A DNA stretch of 18,877 nucleotides from JBEGQX01 sp041180805 (GCA_041180805.1 JBEGQX010000002.1:1-18877); one strand, 5' to 3'. Positions 5,740 to 13,728 are shown, numbered from the stretch's first letter. Notes: generated by a model from the letters alone, not told the origin. Program-made: numbers and translations.

Positions 5740-7623
5740 ATGGCAAAAGCCAAAATCAAGATCGACATGAAGCAGATCAACAAGTTCCGATTCTGGATCG
5801 GGCTTGGGGTTCTGGCGTTATTTCTCCTGATTCTCACTTATTTTCAAATGACCTCTTTGGCCGGTGAGAAGGAGAAGAAAAACTACTTTGACAAAATGAA
5901 GGCTGTAAAAGGCCTAAACGATTTCAAGAATGAGAAGTTTTTGCCTGCTTGGAACGAGCGGGAAGAAAAGTTGAAGAAGCAGCGCGATGACATTTGGGCC
6001 AAAGCTTGGGAACCTCAGAGGGGCATTCAGACCTGGTTTGAAAAACCTTTCTGGGAAAAACAGATCGATACCAAGACTGGCAATCTGGTCTGGAGGCAGG
6101 TTGAAAATGTGAATGTCCCTGCCAAACTGGGAAGGGATGCCTCTGGGGATTGGGCTTGGAAATATCCCACCGAGCCGATTGATGGTACATCCCTCGATAT
6201 CTTCAAAGACACCTTGTACATTACCCAGTTCCATAATTTTGAGAAGGAACTTTTGGACGCCAGGTTCCCGGTTGAATTTAGCGGCGGCTTTGATGTCCTG
6301 ATGGCTCCGGTAACTTGGAAGCGTGGAGCCACCCCCAGTAACGAAGAAGTATGGCTTGCTCAGGAAGAATTCTGGGTGAAGCGTGAACTTATCAGGGATT
6401 TGCAAAAAGCACTGCAGTCCCTCTCGGAAATGATCTCCGACCCTATTGGCAAAGATGAGCAAACCCCGGCGGAAGTAAAGGCACGCAAGCGCTTTTACAA
6501 CAATCTCTGGGAGCTTGATCTGATGTTTGAAACTCAGGATAGGGACAGGTTTGTAAGCCCAAGGTCCAAGATCACCAATGTGCATGTTGACCATCGAATT
6601 CAAACACTAGATAACCCGGTCTCGGGCAGCAAGACCGAGTTTCTGTTAAAGCAGGGAACAACGGTTTTTCCGATCCGTGTTCAGGGTGAGCCCCTGGGTT
6701 ATGCCCAGTCTCGCGAGTTCACCAAGGAACGAATCACCTTGCCGACCACCTTTGATCCCTCCAAGGATTTCACGGTGGAGCAATTGTTCAGCCAGAAGAA
6801 TTCCCCCATCAAGATGATTCAAGATCTGAAGATTAACTTCTCAAGCCACAGGCTTGCCAGTAAGTCCGCTGTGGCTCGTTCCCCCAATGTTCTGAAAATG
6901 GAAAAAGCTGGAGATGCTGCTGGGGCTGGTGCCCCGGGTGGTGAAGGAGCCCCTCCTGGTGGTCCGGGTGGCCCCATGATGGGTGGTTCCCCTGATGGTC
7001 CGGGCGGCAGACCTGGTTTCGGTAGAGGTATGGGAATGGGCATGATGGGCGGGGCTGGAACAGCAAAGAACCCCACTCTTATCAACAACATTGAAAGGGA
7101 TCGTTATCTTCATGCAACTGACCAATGCAGACATCTGCCATTCGCGATGAACTTGGTTTTGGATCAGAGTGTGATGCATGAAGTGATTGCGACTTTGGTC
7201 AATTCACGCCTCAGGGTACAGGTAACTCAATTTCACTACCAGCATTCGAATGGTTTCAAACCGGGTAATTTTTTGGCAGGTTCTGCCAGTGGAACCGCGC
7301 AGGGTGGTCCTGGAGAGGGCGGTCCCGGTGGCCCCGGAATGAGACCTGGTTTTGGTCCTGGTGGTCCGGGTTCCTTCGGTCCTGGTGGACCAGGTTCGCC
7401 TGATGGCGGAATGATGCGGCCGGGTGGTTTTGCGCCTGGCGGCCCAGGTGGTTTCCGTCCGCCTGGAGGTGGCCCTGGTGTTCCAGGCGGTTCCATGGCG
7501 GTGGATTCCAGCAGTTCGGAAGTTAATTTGGTTGAATTCAGTATCTACGGGGTTGCATCCCTCTTTGAAAGGCCCGGCGCTCCACCTGTGGCTGAAAAGA
7601 AGGAAGAGGAAGCGAATAAGTAA
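5740..7623 (+). CDS. Bitopic membrane protein with Gly/Pro-rich inserts, possible PilO-like platform subunit
   Basis: This encodes 627 residues, starting 55 nt after the PilM-like gene with no terminator between; the ribosome site is weak. A basic cytoplasmic tail (MAKAKIKIDMKQINKF) leads into one membrane helix (19-37). A charged, Trp-rich helical region follows (45-105), the topology of PilN/PilO-type proteins. Residues 150-370 are a globular extracytoplasmic domain that I do not recognise. Residues 459-500 (CRHLPFAMNLVLDQSVMHEVIATLVNSR split across the segment, then LRVQVTQFHYQ) and 594-612 (VNLVEFSIYGVASLFERP) look like two parts of one alpha/beta domain of the PilO/GspM ferredoxin-like kind. 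They are separated by the second of two Gly/Pro-rich tracts (393-439 and 519-585). The PilO role is inferred from topology and from its place after pilM. No close family is recognised and the sequence alone would be annotated as hypothetical. Confidence 0.75.
   Translation: MAKAKIKIDMKQINKFRFWIGLGVLALFLLILTYFQMTSLAGEKEKKNYFDKMKAVKGLNDFKNEKFLPAWNEREEKLKKQRDDIWAKAWEPQRGIQTWFEKPFWEKQIDTKTGNLVWRQVENVNVPAKLGRDASGDWAWKYPTEPIDGTSLDIFKDTLYITQFHNFEKELLDARFPVEFSGGFDVLMAPVTWKRGATPSNEEVWLAQEEFWVKRELIRDLQKALQSLSEMISDPIGKDEQTPAEVKARKRFYNNLWELDLMFETQDRDRFVSPRSKITNVHVDHRIQTLDNPVSGSKTEFLLKQGTTVFPIRVQGEPLGYAQSREFTKERITLPTTFDPSKDFTVEQLFSQKNSPIKMIQDLKINFSSHRLASKSAVARSPNVLKMEKAGDAAGAGAPGGEGAPPGGPGGPMMGGSPDGPGGRPGFGRGMGMGMMGGAGTAKNPTLINNIERDRYLHATDQCRHLPFAMNLVLDQSVMHEVIATLVNSRLRVQVTQFHYQHSNGFKPGNFLAGSASGTAQGGPGEGGPGGPGMRPGFGPGGPGSFGPGGPGSPDGGMMRPGGFAPGGPGGFRPPGGGPGVPGGSMAVDSSSSEVNLVEFSIYGVASLFERPGAPPVAEKKEEEANK
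6916..7056 (+). repeat. Gly/Pro/Met-rich coding tract 1 of the second operon protein
   Basis: Codes for residues 393-439, with imperfect PGGPGGP and GMGMGMMGG units. It lies between the recognisable globular parts and is probably an unstructured, flexible linker. Confidence 0.8.
7294..7494 (+). repeat. Collagen-like Gly/Pro coding tract 2 of the second operon protein
   Basis: Codes for residues 519-585, with GGPGGPGM, FGPGGPGS and FAPGGPGGF units. It has stretches of G-x-P and G-G-P but no strict Gly-X-Y register, so a collagen triple helix is not assured. The tract interrupts what looks like one alpha/beta domain. Confidence 0.8.
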
Positions 7624-7671
7624 CCCGAAATCGGAAGTACCCAAGGGAATATTTTCCCGGGAGAGTGAGTC

Positions 7672-9876
7672 ATGGCTAAAGCGAATAAGTTCAAGGAACT
7701 ATCAGACAAGGTGCTCAAATACCTCAAGGACAAGGGTGAGAAGATCGCCCTTGGGGTGTGCCTTGCCATCATGGTTCTTTTTGGGGCCATAGGCCTCTGG
7801 GGAAGCATCTCGGCGCCAAGCCCCAAGGCAAATGCCGATGAAATGAAAAAGCAGGCAGATTCGAAGAAGTCCGCCTTTGCCAATGCTGAGCCTGGCGATT
7901 CCGACAAACCTGGTCCTGAAAGTACCGGAACCAAACTTGCCCTGATCGACAAGGTGGATCCATCTGCGTATCGGGGCAGGCAGATGTTTTCCGAAAGTGA
8001 ATTTATCGACACCAAGCGAAGACCTCCAAACATTCTTACCATTGATGATGCCAAGGCTTCGGTGGCTCGTGTGGCTGTTCGCAGTTACATGTTCAGCAAG
8101 GATCTGAAAAGCATTACGGTACTTAAGGGTGGTGGCGCGCCTGGTGGGGCCATGGCAGGTCCGGGCGGTGCGCAACCCGGTGGCAATAATCCAAACACCG
8201 CAGCCAACGCAGGCAACAAATCCAAGAACATAACCCTGTTTTTGAACAAGAAAGCTGCCGCAAGCAAGACAGGGAATCCCTATGCGGGCATCAGTGACAA
8301 GTGGGTTGCTTACCTGAAAAATATTGAGTACGCGGGTCGCAAGCCATTGGAGTTCCTTACGGTATCAGCGGATGAATATGAAAAAATGAAGGGTTCTGGC
8401 AGGCCGGCAGAGCAGTCCATGCCTGTCCGCATGGTAATAGTGAACGCAACTTTCCCCTACCGTGCCCAGTTGGAGGAATTCCGAAACAAACTTAAATTGA
8501 ACTCCTTCAATGAGGTTCTTTCGGATTCGACAGCCAACCCTGATGATCCGAACCAGAGTGCTTATGCCTTCCGTTTTCTGGGTATGAATGTGGAAAGGCG
8601 AAAGAAAAAACCGGATGGTAGCTGGGATGCCTGGAAGGCGCTTGATCTAAAGGGCAAGTACCTTCCCATCGCGCAACTTGCCGATTTTCGCTTTGAACCT
8701 GAAGATCCAAACCTGGGATTTTACAGTATTCCGGGTCTAATCATGCCAAAGCTGGCGGCTTTTGATCCAACACAGTATCCAAAACTTGAAGATGCTGAAT
8801 TAGCTCTTCCAAAGATCAAGGCACAAGTGGATGAGCTGGAAAGAAAAAACAAGGAACTTCTGTCGCTTTCCAAGCCAAAAAGCAAGGCAGAGACTTTTGA
8901 TGTATTCACGGTGCCCGCGGGTGGTTCAACAGGTCCTGGAATGGGTGGCCCCGGAGAGGGTGGCCCTGGTGTAAGGCCCCCCGGCCCTGGAGGACCCGGG
9001 GGACCTGGTGCTCCTGGGAGCATGGCAGTTCCGCAGGGACCAGATTCCGAACCTCCGATTCATAACTTGGTTCGCTTTATTGATGTGGATGTGGAACCGG
9101 GCGATACCTACGAATATCGGGTGCAGGTTCGCATGGGTAACCCGAACTTCAAGAGGAACAAGGAAGTTGCATCCCCATCCTATGCCGATGGCGCCGATTT
9201 GACTTCTGATTGGTCCAAGATTCCCATCCAAGTGAAAGTGCCAGAGGAACAAAACTGCTATGTGGTGGATCAGTACAAGGCTGATAACCCTAATGCCCGC
9301 CCGATTGCCTCGGAAGATAGAACCCGATTGGTTCCCATGCAAATTCACAAATGGCTTCAAACAAGCGGGTTAGCCACCCAAAACATGCCAGTGGGTGACT
9401 GGGGTATCGCGGAAAGGGTGCCTGTATATCGTGGTGAATTCATAGGCCGCGATGTGGTTGCCAAGGTTCCCATGTGGATTTTCTACTTCGAGGGTTTTGG
9501 CTTGGTTCCCCCCAAGGTTAAGGCCACGCCAGGAACAAAGGTTGGCGATGGCAATTTGGTGGATTTCAGACCTGATCGCAAGGATCGGCCCGACTTTATC
9601 CTGGTGGATTTTGATGGCAGTGATTACACCCATGAAAGGGTGAAATATAACGCCGATGGAAAGCCCACCGTCACCCGTGTTGAGGAAAAAGACAAGCTTG
9701 TTGAAGCTTTTATTCTAGCCCCAGATGGATCACTTCAAGTTCGAACCATGATTGGTGACCGTGATTTGAAGGAAAGAAAGGATCGTTTGGATAACTTCCG
9801 AGACCGTGTAAAACGGGCAGAGGACTTCATGCGTGGTGGCACTGGTGGTGCCGGCGGAAGCCCATTTGGTAGTTAG
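7672..9876 (+). CDS. Bitopic membrane protein with Gly/Pro-rich insert, third subunit of the pilM-led operon
   Basis: This encodes 734 residues, with GGGAGAG about 8 nt before the ATG and a 48-nt gap from the previous gene. A basic cytoplasmic tail (1-24) is followed by one membrane helix (25-44), and the rest is extracytoplasmic. Blocks that look folded are residues 85-150, 185-365 and 462-712. The last begins HNLVRFIDVDVEPGDTYEYR, a fibronectin-like beta-strand pattern. An acidic/basic helical segment (375-403) precedes a Gly/Pro tract (416-450); smaller Gly-rich pieces occur at 153-171 and 722-731. There are no enzymatic motifs. The shared topology, shared tract type and tight spacing imply that it works with the PilM-PilN-like protein and the 627-residue protein as an inner-membrane assembly. 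It could hold the place of PilP/GspC or a second PilO, but no homology is visible. A bidirectional terminator follows at once, so the operon ends here. Confidence 0.75.
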   Translation: MAKANKFKELSDKVLKYLKDKGEKIALGVCLAIMVLFGAIGLWGSISAPSPKANADEMKKQADSKKSAFANAEPGDSDKPGPESTGTKLALIDKVDPSAYRGRQMFSESEFIDTKRRPPNILTIDDAKASVARVAVRSYMFSKDLKSITVLKGGGAPGGAMAGPGGAQPGGNNPNTAANAGNKSKNITLFLNKKAAASKTGNPYAGISDKWVAYLKNIEYAGRKPLEFLTVSADEYEKMKGSGRPAEQSMPVRMVIVNATFPYRAQLEEFRNKLKLNSFNEVLSDSTANPDDPNQSAYAFRFLGMNVERRKKKPDGSWDAWKALDLKGKYLPIAQLADFRFEPEDPNLGFYSIPGLIMPKLAAFDPTQYPKLEDAELALPKIKAQVDELERKNKELLSLSKPKSKAETFDVFTVPAGGSTGPGMGGPGEGGPGVRPPGPGGPGGPGAPGSMAVPQGPDSEPPIHNLVRFIDVDVEPGDTYEYRVQVRMGNPNFKRNKEVASPSYADGADLTSDWSKIPIQVKVPEEQNCYVVDQYKADNPNARPIASEDRTRLVPMQIHKWLQTSGLATQNMPVGDWGIAERVPVYRGEFIGRDVVAKVPMWIFYFEGFGLVPPKVKATPGTKVGDGNLVDFRPDRKDRPDFILVDFDGSDYTHERVKYNADGKPTVTRVEEKDKLVEAFILAPDGSLQVRTMIGDRDLKERKDRLDNFRDRVKRAEDFMRGGTGGAGGSPFGS
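8917..9021 (+). repeat. Gly/Pro-rich coding tract of the third operon protein
   Basis: Codes for residues 416-450 with GPGMGGPGEGGPG and GPGGPGGPGAPG units, very similar in composition to the tracts of the two upstream genes. A shorter tract of the same type lies at 8128-8184. Confidence 0.8.
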
Positions 9877-9894
9877 TCAAATCGTAGTGATAAC

Positions 9895-9937
9895 AAAAAA
9901 GCCCGGAGTGGTGATTCACTCCGGGCTTTACTTTTTT
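9895..9937. terminator. Bidirectional rho-independent terminator
   Basis: GCCCGGAGTG (9901-9910) pairs perfectly with CACTCCGGGC (9917-9926) around a 6-nt loop. An A-run lies on the left (9895-9900) and T-rich sequence on the right (9927-9937), extending the stem by three A-T pairs. It ends the three-gene operon on the plus strand and the convergent beta-propeller gene on the minus strand. Confidence 0.92.
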
Positions 9938-9943
9938 AAGGGG

Positions 9944-10966
9944 CTATTCCTTGGGAGGGTTAAAATCCGCAAGGTAAAGTTGGGCCGGACTACGGCCATC
10001 TCGCGTTGAGGTCCACATCACCTGTTTCCCATCCGGGCTGAAAACAGGAAGCACATCTGCGCCTGGAGCAAAGGTAATTCTTTGAAACTTGCCCGTATCC
10101 ACATTCATCCAGTAAAGATCATAGTTTGGACGCATCATGGTGGAATGATCAGCGGCGGCGAATAAAAGGTGCTTGTTATCCGGGTGCCAGTAAGGGCCCC
10201 ATTGAACCCAATTCAAGTCTTCAGCAAGCGCCCGGTCATTTTTACCATCCACATCAATCACATGAACCTGCAAATGATCCTTTTTTTTACGATCGGTTCG
10301 GAAGATGACCTTTTTTCCATCGGGGGAGAAAAATGGACCTCCATTGTAGCAACCCGGCGCGTTGGTAAGCTTGCGAACATTTTTGCCATCCGCATCCATG
10401 ATGTACAGTTCCAGGTTGTCCGGATTATCTCGGTTGCTGCAGAAAACAATGGACTTGCCATCGGGGGAATAACTACCCTCTGCATCATAGCCAGGGGTGT
10501 CAGTCAGGCGCTTTAGGCCGGACCCATCCGGGTTGGCTTCGAAAATATCCATGTGGCTGTCAAAGTCCCATTTGTAGGTGCGCCTTCGGTTTGCTTTTTT
10601 ATCCTCTTCACGCTGGTTGATTTCCGGTGCGTATTTTGCCTTGGCTTCCGGGTCGAGGTGTGAGCTGGAAAAAATGATTTTCTTGCCAGAGGGATGGAAG
10701 TAGCTGCAGGTCGTTTTTCCCACACCCGGACTTACCCTGCGAGCGCTCTTGGTTGCAAGATCCATGCTGAAGATTTGATAGAAAGGGTTCCCGGTATCCT
10801 TTTCCTCTGCCTGAAAAAGAATGGTTTTACCATCCGGGGCAAAATAGCCCTCACCCGCACGGACATATGTGCTTGTTACCTGGCGGATATTCTTCAGGTA
10901 CTGGGACTCCTTTTGTTGCCAGTCGGCATCTTGGGCAAGTACCAGACCCACAAACATACTTAGCAT
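9944..10966 (-). CDS. Secreted TolB-like (PD40) beta-propeller protein
   Basis: This encodes 340 residues. At least six WD40-like PD40 repeats are visible, each with the core 'F/Y-x-P-D/S-G-K-x-h-h-F': GYFAPDGKTILF, SYFHPSGKKIIF, SYSPDGKSIVF, FFSPDGKKVIF, YWHPDNKHLLF and VFSPDGKQVMW. They form a six-bladed propeller like that of TolB. TolB-like propellers bind peptides or polysaccharides and are often fused to peptidases; no peptidase domain is present here. The N-terminus MLSMFVGLVLAQD is a very short hydrophobic signal with no basic residues. The start is fixed by AGAGG about 7 nt upstream and by an in-frame TAA two codons before the ATG. It shares a terminator with the operon ending at 9876 and is divergent from hisD. 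The substrate or partner is unknown. Confidence 0.82.
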   Translation of the reverse strand: MLSMFVGLVLAQDADWQQKESQYLKNIRQVTSTYVRAGEGYFAPDGKTILFQAEEKDTGNPFYQIFSMDLATKSARRVSPGVGKTTCSYFHPSGKKIIFSSSHLDPEAKAKYAPEINQREEDKKANRRRTYKWDFDSHMDIFEANPDGSGLKRLTDTPGYDAEGSYSPDGKSIVFCSNRDNPDNLELYIMDADGKNVRKLTNAPGCYNGGPFFSPDGKKVIFRTDRKKKDHLQVHVIDVDGKNDRALAEDLNWVQWGPYWHPDNKHLLFAAADHSTMMRPNYDLYWMNVDTGKFQRITFAPGADVLPVFSPDGKQVMWTSTRDGRSPAQLYLADFNPPKE

Positions 10967-11008
10967 GGTTTAACCTCTTGTAAGTGTTTTTTGAACCCTT
11001 GTAGAAGA

Positions 11009-11014
11009 ATTATA
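11009..11014 (-). promoter_or_regulatory. Putative -10 box of the beta-propeller gene
   Basis: The minus strand reads TATAAT, a perfect -10 hexamer, about 43 nt before the start codon at 10966. The -35 region is poor. One copy of the direct repeat described at 11018-11057 falls in its spacer. Confidence 0.45.
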
Positions 11015-11017
11015 GAC

Positions 11018-11057
11018 TTGGTTTGTGTCTGGTAGGAAGCGAAACCTTTGGTTTGTG
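11018..11057 (+). repeat. 10-nt direct repeat with a 30-nt period between divergent genes
   Basis: TTGGTTTGTG occurs at 11018-11027 and again at 11048-11057, with starts exactly 30 nt apart (about three helical turns). The first copy lies between the minus-strand -10 box and its -35 region. The second lies about 36 nt upstream of the putative hisD -35. This spacing would suit a dimeric regulator acting on both genes, but may be chance. Confidence 0.35.
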
Positions 11058-11092
11058 AACCATGGCAGACTTATGATGGGGGGTCTGATATC

Positions 11093-11122
11093 ATGACTTT
11101 TCAATGCGGCCTGCATTATAAA
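11093..11122 (+). promoter_or_regulatory. Putative promoter of the hisD cluster
   Basis: ATGACT (11093-11098) and TATAAA (11117-11122) are 18 nt apart and resemble -35 and -10 boxes. They lie about 25 nt upstream of the hisD start, predicting a short leader. I see no room for a histidine attenuator with a His-rich leader peptide. Confidence 0.4.
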
Positions 11123-11146
11123 TGTTTTTAAAGCCCGGAGATTGGG

Positions 11147-12505
11147 ATGAAACCGTTAACCATGCGCAGGATTGACCTTGGAAAGCCTGGGGGCAATGAA
11201 GAATTGCGCTTCATGATGCAGGCCTTGGGAAATCAGGGAAATGTTGTTTCTGCCCGGGGAAGGGAACTAACCCGCAAGGTTTTTGGGGAAGATTTGACCC
11301 CCATCCAAGTGGTGGAAAAAGTTTGCGCGGATGTGGCTTCCAAGGGCATTCAGGCAGCCCTTCATTACACGAAACAGTTCGACCAGGCGGAAATCAACCC
11401 TGCCAGCCTTCGTGTCAGCGAACCTGAATTACAGAGTGCTCATCGAAACGCAAAACCAGCGTTGCTGGAGGCAGTGCGAAGAATTCGCCAAAATGTTTTG
11501 GCTTTCCAGTCTCAACTATTGCAGAAGGATTCTGTTTTATCTTTGGCGGATAAAGGGGAGCTACGGTTAAGGCTAAGGCCCATACGCAGGGTGGGAATCC
11601 ACATACCAGGTGGAGCCGCCGCCTACCCTTCCACACTTTTGATGACCGTGGTGCCAGCTCAGGCGGCAGGGGTTGCCGAGCTTGCGGTGATTATGCCTCC
11701 CACGGCAAATGGTGCCAATTCACCCGATATGCTGGCTGTTTGCCATGAGCTGGGAGTGAAAGAAGTCTATCGCATTGGTGGAGCCCAGGGCATAGCCGCG
11801 CTGGCTTATGGAATGGAAGGCCTGCCGAGGGTGGACATGATTGTCGGGCCGGGCAATATGTTCGTGGCCCTTGCCAAGAAGACAGTGTACGGGCAGGTTT
11901 CCATTGATTGCATTGCCGGCCCCAGTGAAGTGGTGGTGCTGGCAGATGAGAATGCGGACCCCGTGCATTTGGCGGCAGAGTTGATATCCCAGGCCGAGCA
12001 TTCACCAGGTTCAAGCCTGCTTGTTACGTGGAACCCTAACATATTGGAAGCAGTGCAAAACGCCTTGAGAGAATCTTTGGCAAAACTCGAACGGGGAGAC
12101 CTCGCACAGGATTGCCTTGAGAGGTTTGGCGCGTTTGTGGTCGCGCCCAATGAGCAGGAGGCAATTGCCACCGTGAATCAGTTGGCACCCGAACATTTAC
12201 ATATCGATACCGCCAGTCCGAAAAAACACGCGGATCTTATCGATAATGCGGGGGCTATTTTCGTTGGGCCATACAGCCCGGTGGCAGCCGGGGATTACGC
12301 GGCAGGGCCATCTCATGTGCTTCCCACAGGAGGAACCGCCCGTTTTGCCAGCGGTTTGTGTGCCAACGATTTCCTTCGCCGCAGCAGCGTGATTCACCTT
12401 ACTGAAAAAGGTTTAAGCGCGATTGCGCCGGATATTTGTACCCTGGCAGATTTGGAAGGACTTACAGGTCACAAGGCCAGTGTCACGGTTCGACTGAAAA
12501 AATAG
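11147..12505 (+). CDS. hisD: Histidinol dehydrogenase
   Basis: HisD oxidises L-histidinol to L-histidine with two NAD+, the last two steps of histidine synthesis, in the cytoplasm. This protein has 452 residues, slightly longer than the usual 430 or so, with extra residues at the N-terminus. GGAG lies 6 nt before the ATG at 11147. The family signature is intact from GPGNMFVALAKK (234-245) to IAGPSEVVVLAD (256-267). By comparison with the E. coli enzyme, the catalytic bases are E349 and H350 (APEHLHI). The zinc ligands are Q282 and H285 (SQAEHSP), D383 (AGDYAAGPSH) and H442 (LTGHKAS). H390 is also conserved. All key residues are present, so the enzyme should be active. It is the first gene of the cluster with hisC and hisB. 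Confidence 0.97.
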   Translation: MKPLTMRRIDLGKPGGNEELRFMMQALGNQGNVVSARGRELTRKVFGEDLTPIQVVEKVCADVASKGIQAALHYTKQFDQAEINPASLRVSEPELQSAHRNAKPALLEAVRRIRQNVLAFQSQLLQKDSVLSLADKGELRLRLRPIRRVGIHIPGGAAAYPSTLLMTVVPAQAAGVAELAVIMPPTANGANSPDMLAVCHELGVKEVYRIGGAQGIAALAYGMEGLPRVDMIVGPGNMFVALAKKTVYGQVSIDCIAGPSEVVVLADENADPVHLAAELISQAEHSPGSSLLVTWNPNILEAVQNALRESLAKLERGDLAQDCLERFGAFVVAPNEQEAIATVNQLAPEHLHIDTASPKKHADLIDNAGAIFVGPYSPVAAGDYAAGPSHVLPTGGTARFASGLCANDFLRRSSVIHLTEKGLSAIAPDICTLADLEGLTGHKASVTVRLKK

Positions 12506-12551
12506 AATATTCTTCGGTTCATGGTGGATAAGAGATTTTTCAGGGGTTGAC

Positions 12552-13616
12552 ATGAGCAAGACATCTTTGGAATCGTTGCGAAAGCAAGTGCTGGCCATGT
12601 CTGGCTATACCCCGGGCGAACAACCCCAAACCGGGGAAATTATCAAGCTGAATACCAATGAAAATCCCTATGGCCCGTCTCCACATGTTATCGAGGCTCT
12701 TAAGGCCGCGATAACTGGAGATCGATTGCGAAAATATCCTGATCCCATGGGAACCCGCTTTCGAAAAGCGGCTGGTGCTGCGCTGGGGATAGACCCGGAT
12801 TCCATACTCATAGGCAATGGGTCGGATGACTGCTTGACCATTCTTACCAGATCTTTTGTTCCCGAGTCCGGGTTGATTGTTTCCCCAACACCAAGTTACC
12901 TTCTTTATAAGACGCTCGCCGAAATTCAGGGCGCCCTCTTTGAAACTGTGGCGTTCACAAACGATTGGAAGGTTCCCAACCCCTGGCCGGTTACCAATGC
13001 GAATTTGCTCTATCTGGCAAATCCTAATTCACCTTCCGGCACGGTGGTCAATTCCGCGGAAATCGACATGCTTCTGGGGCAAATTTCCTGCCCTCTGGTG
13101 ATCGATGAAGCCTATGGCGATTTCTCCCATGAAAATCAGCTATGGCGTTTTCAGCAAAATCAGTCTGCCAAAGGTGTGATCATCACACGCACCATGAGCA
13201 AGTCGTATTCGCTGGCGGGCATTCGTTTTGGTTTTGCGGTTGCTGAGCCGCAAATCGTTTACCAGTTGAACAAGGTCAAGGATTCCTACAATTGTGATGT
13301 TTTAAGTCTTGAGGCTGCCACAGCGGCAATCTCGGACCAGGCATACCTCAAGCAAGTCGTCGCCAGGATTTGTGAAACCCGCAAGCGTCTTGAATCAAAC
13401 CTTGTTTCCCTGGGTTTCGACATTATTCCTAGTCAGGCGAATTTTGTCTGGTGCACCCATCCCGCTCATCCAAGTCCCCGTCTCTACGAGGAATTAAAGA
13501 AAAAGAACATATTGGTCAGGCTCATGAAGTATCCCACCCACGAGGGGTTGCGAATTACTGTGGGCAGCGATCCAGAAATTGACCAGTTATTAGCACAGCT
13601 TCGCAATATTGTTTGA
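12552..13616 (+). CDS. hisC: Histidinol-phosphate aminotransferase
   Basis: HisC is the PLP enzyme that converts imidazole acetol-phosphate and glutamate to L-histidinol phosphate and 2-oxoglutarate. The protein has 354 residues, a normal length. Fold-type I landmarks are N-terminal LNTNENPYGPS (33-43), YPDPMG (62-67), NPNSPSGT (157-164), VIDEAYGDF with D185, and TMSKSYSLAGIRFGF with the Schiff-base lysine K217. GLRITVG near the end supplies R334 for the substrate carboxylate or phosphate. AGGGG precedes the ATG by 5-6 nt. The gene follows hisD by 46 nt without a terminator and is followed by hisB. Confidence 0.96.
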   Translation: MSKTSLESLRKQVLAMSGYTPGEQPQTGEIIKLNTNENPYGPSPHVIEALKAAITGDRLRKYPDPMGTRFRKAAGAALGIDPDSILIGNGSDDCLTILTRSFVPESGLIVSPTPSYLLYKTLAEIQGALFETVAFTNDWKVPNPWPVTNANLLYLANPNSPSGTVVNSAEIDMLLGQISCPLVIDEAYGDFSHENQLWRFQQNQSAKGVIITRTMSKSYSLAGIRFGFAVAEPQIVYQLNKVKDSYNCDVLSLEAATAAISDQAYLKQVVARICETRKRLESNLVSLGFDIIPSQANFVWCTHPAHPSPRLYEELKKKNILVRLMKYPTHEGLRITVGSDPEIDQLLAQLRNIV

Positions 13617-13618
13617 AA

Positions 13619-13699
13619 ATGATTGAATCTGGCAGTCGTGACGATTATGCCACCTTGGGGATGATGCGAAGCGCGCGCTTTACCAAACCAGTCTTCTAA
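13619..13699 (+). CDS. Possible 26-residue small ORF between hisC and hisB
   Basis: An ATG two nt after the hisC stop (TGAAAATG) opens a 26-codon frame ending in TAA at 13697-13699; the peptide begins MIESGSRDDYATLGMM and ends RFTKPVF. It fills most of the 112-nt gap before hisB and could be translated by reinitiation after hisC. A 12-nt self-complementary AAGCGCGCGCTT (13669-13680) lies inside. There is no clear ribosome site and no known family. It may be chance. Confidence 0.25.
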   Translation: MIESGSRDDYATLGMMRSARFTKPVF

Positions 13700-13728
13700 G
13701 GCCTTGTTTCCGGGTTTAGGATAGAACC

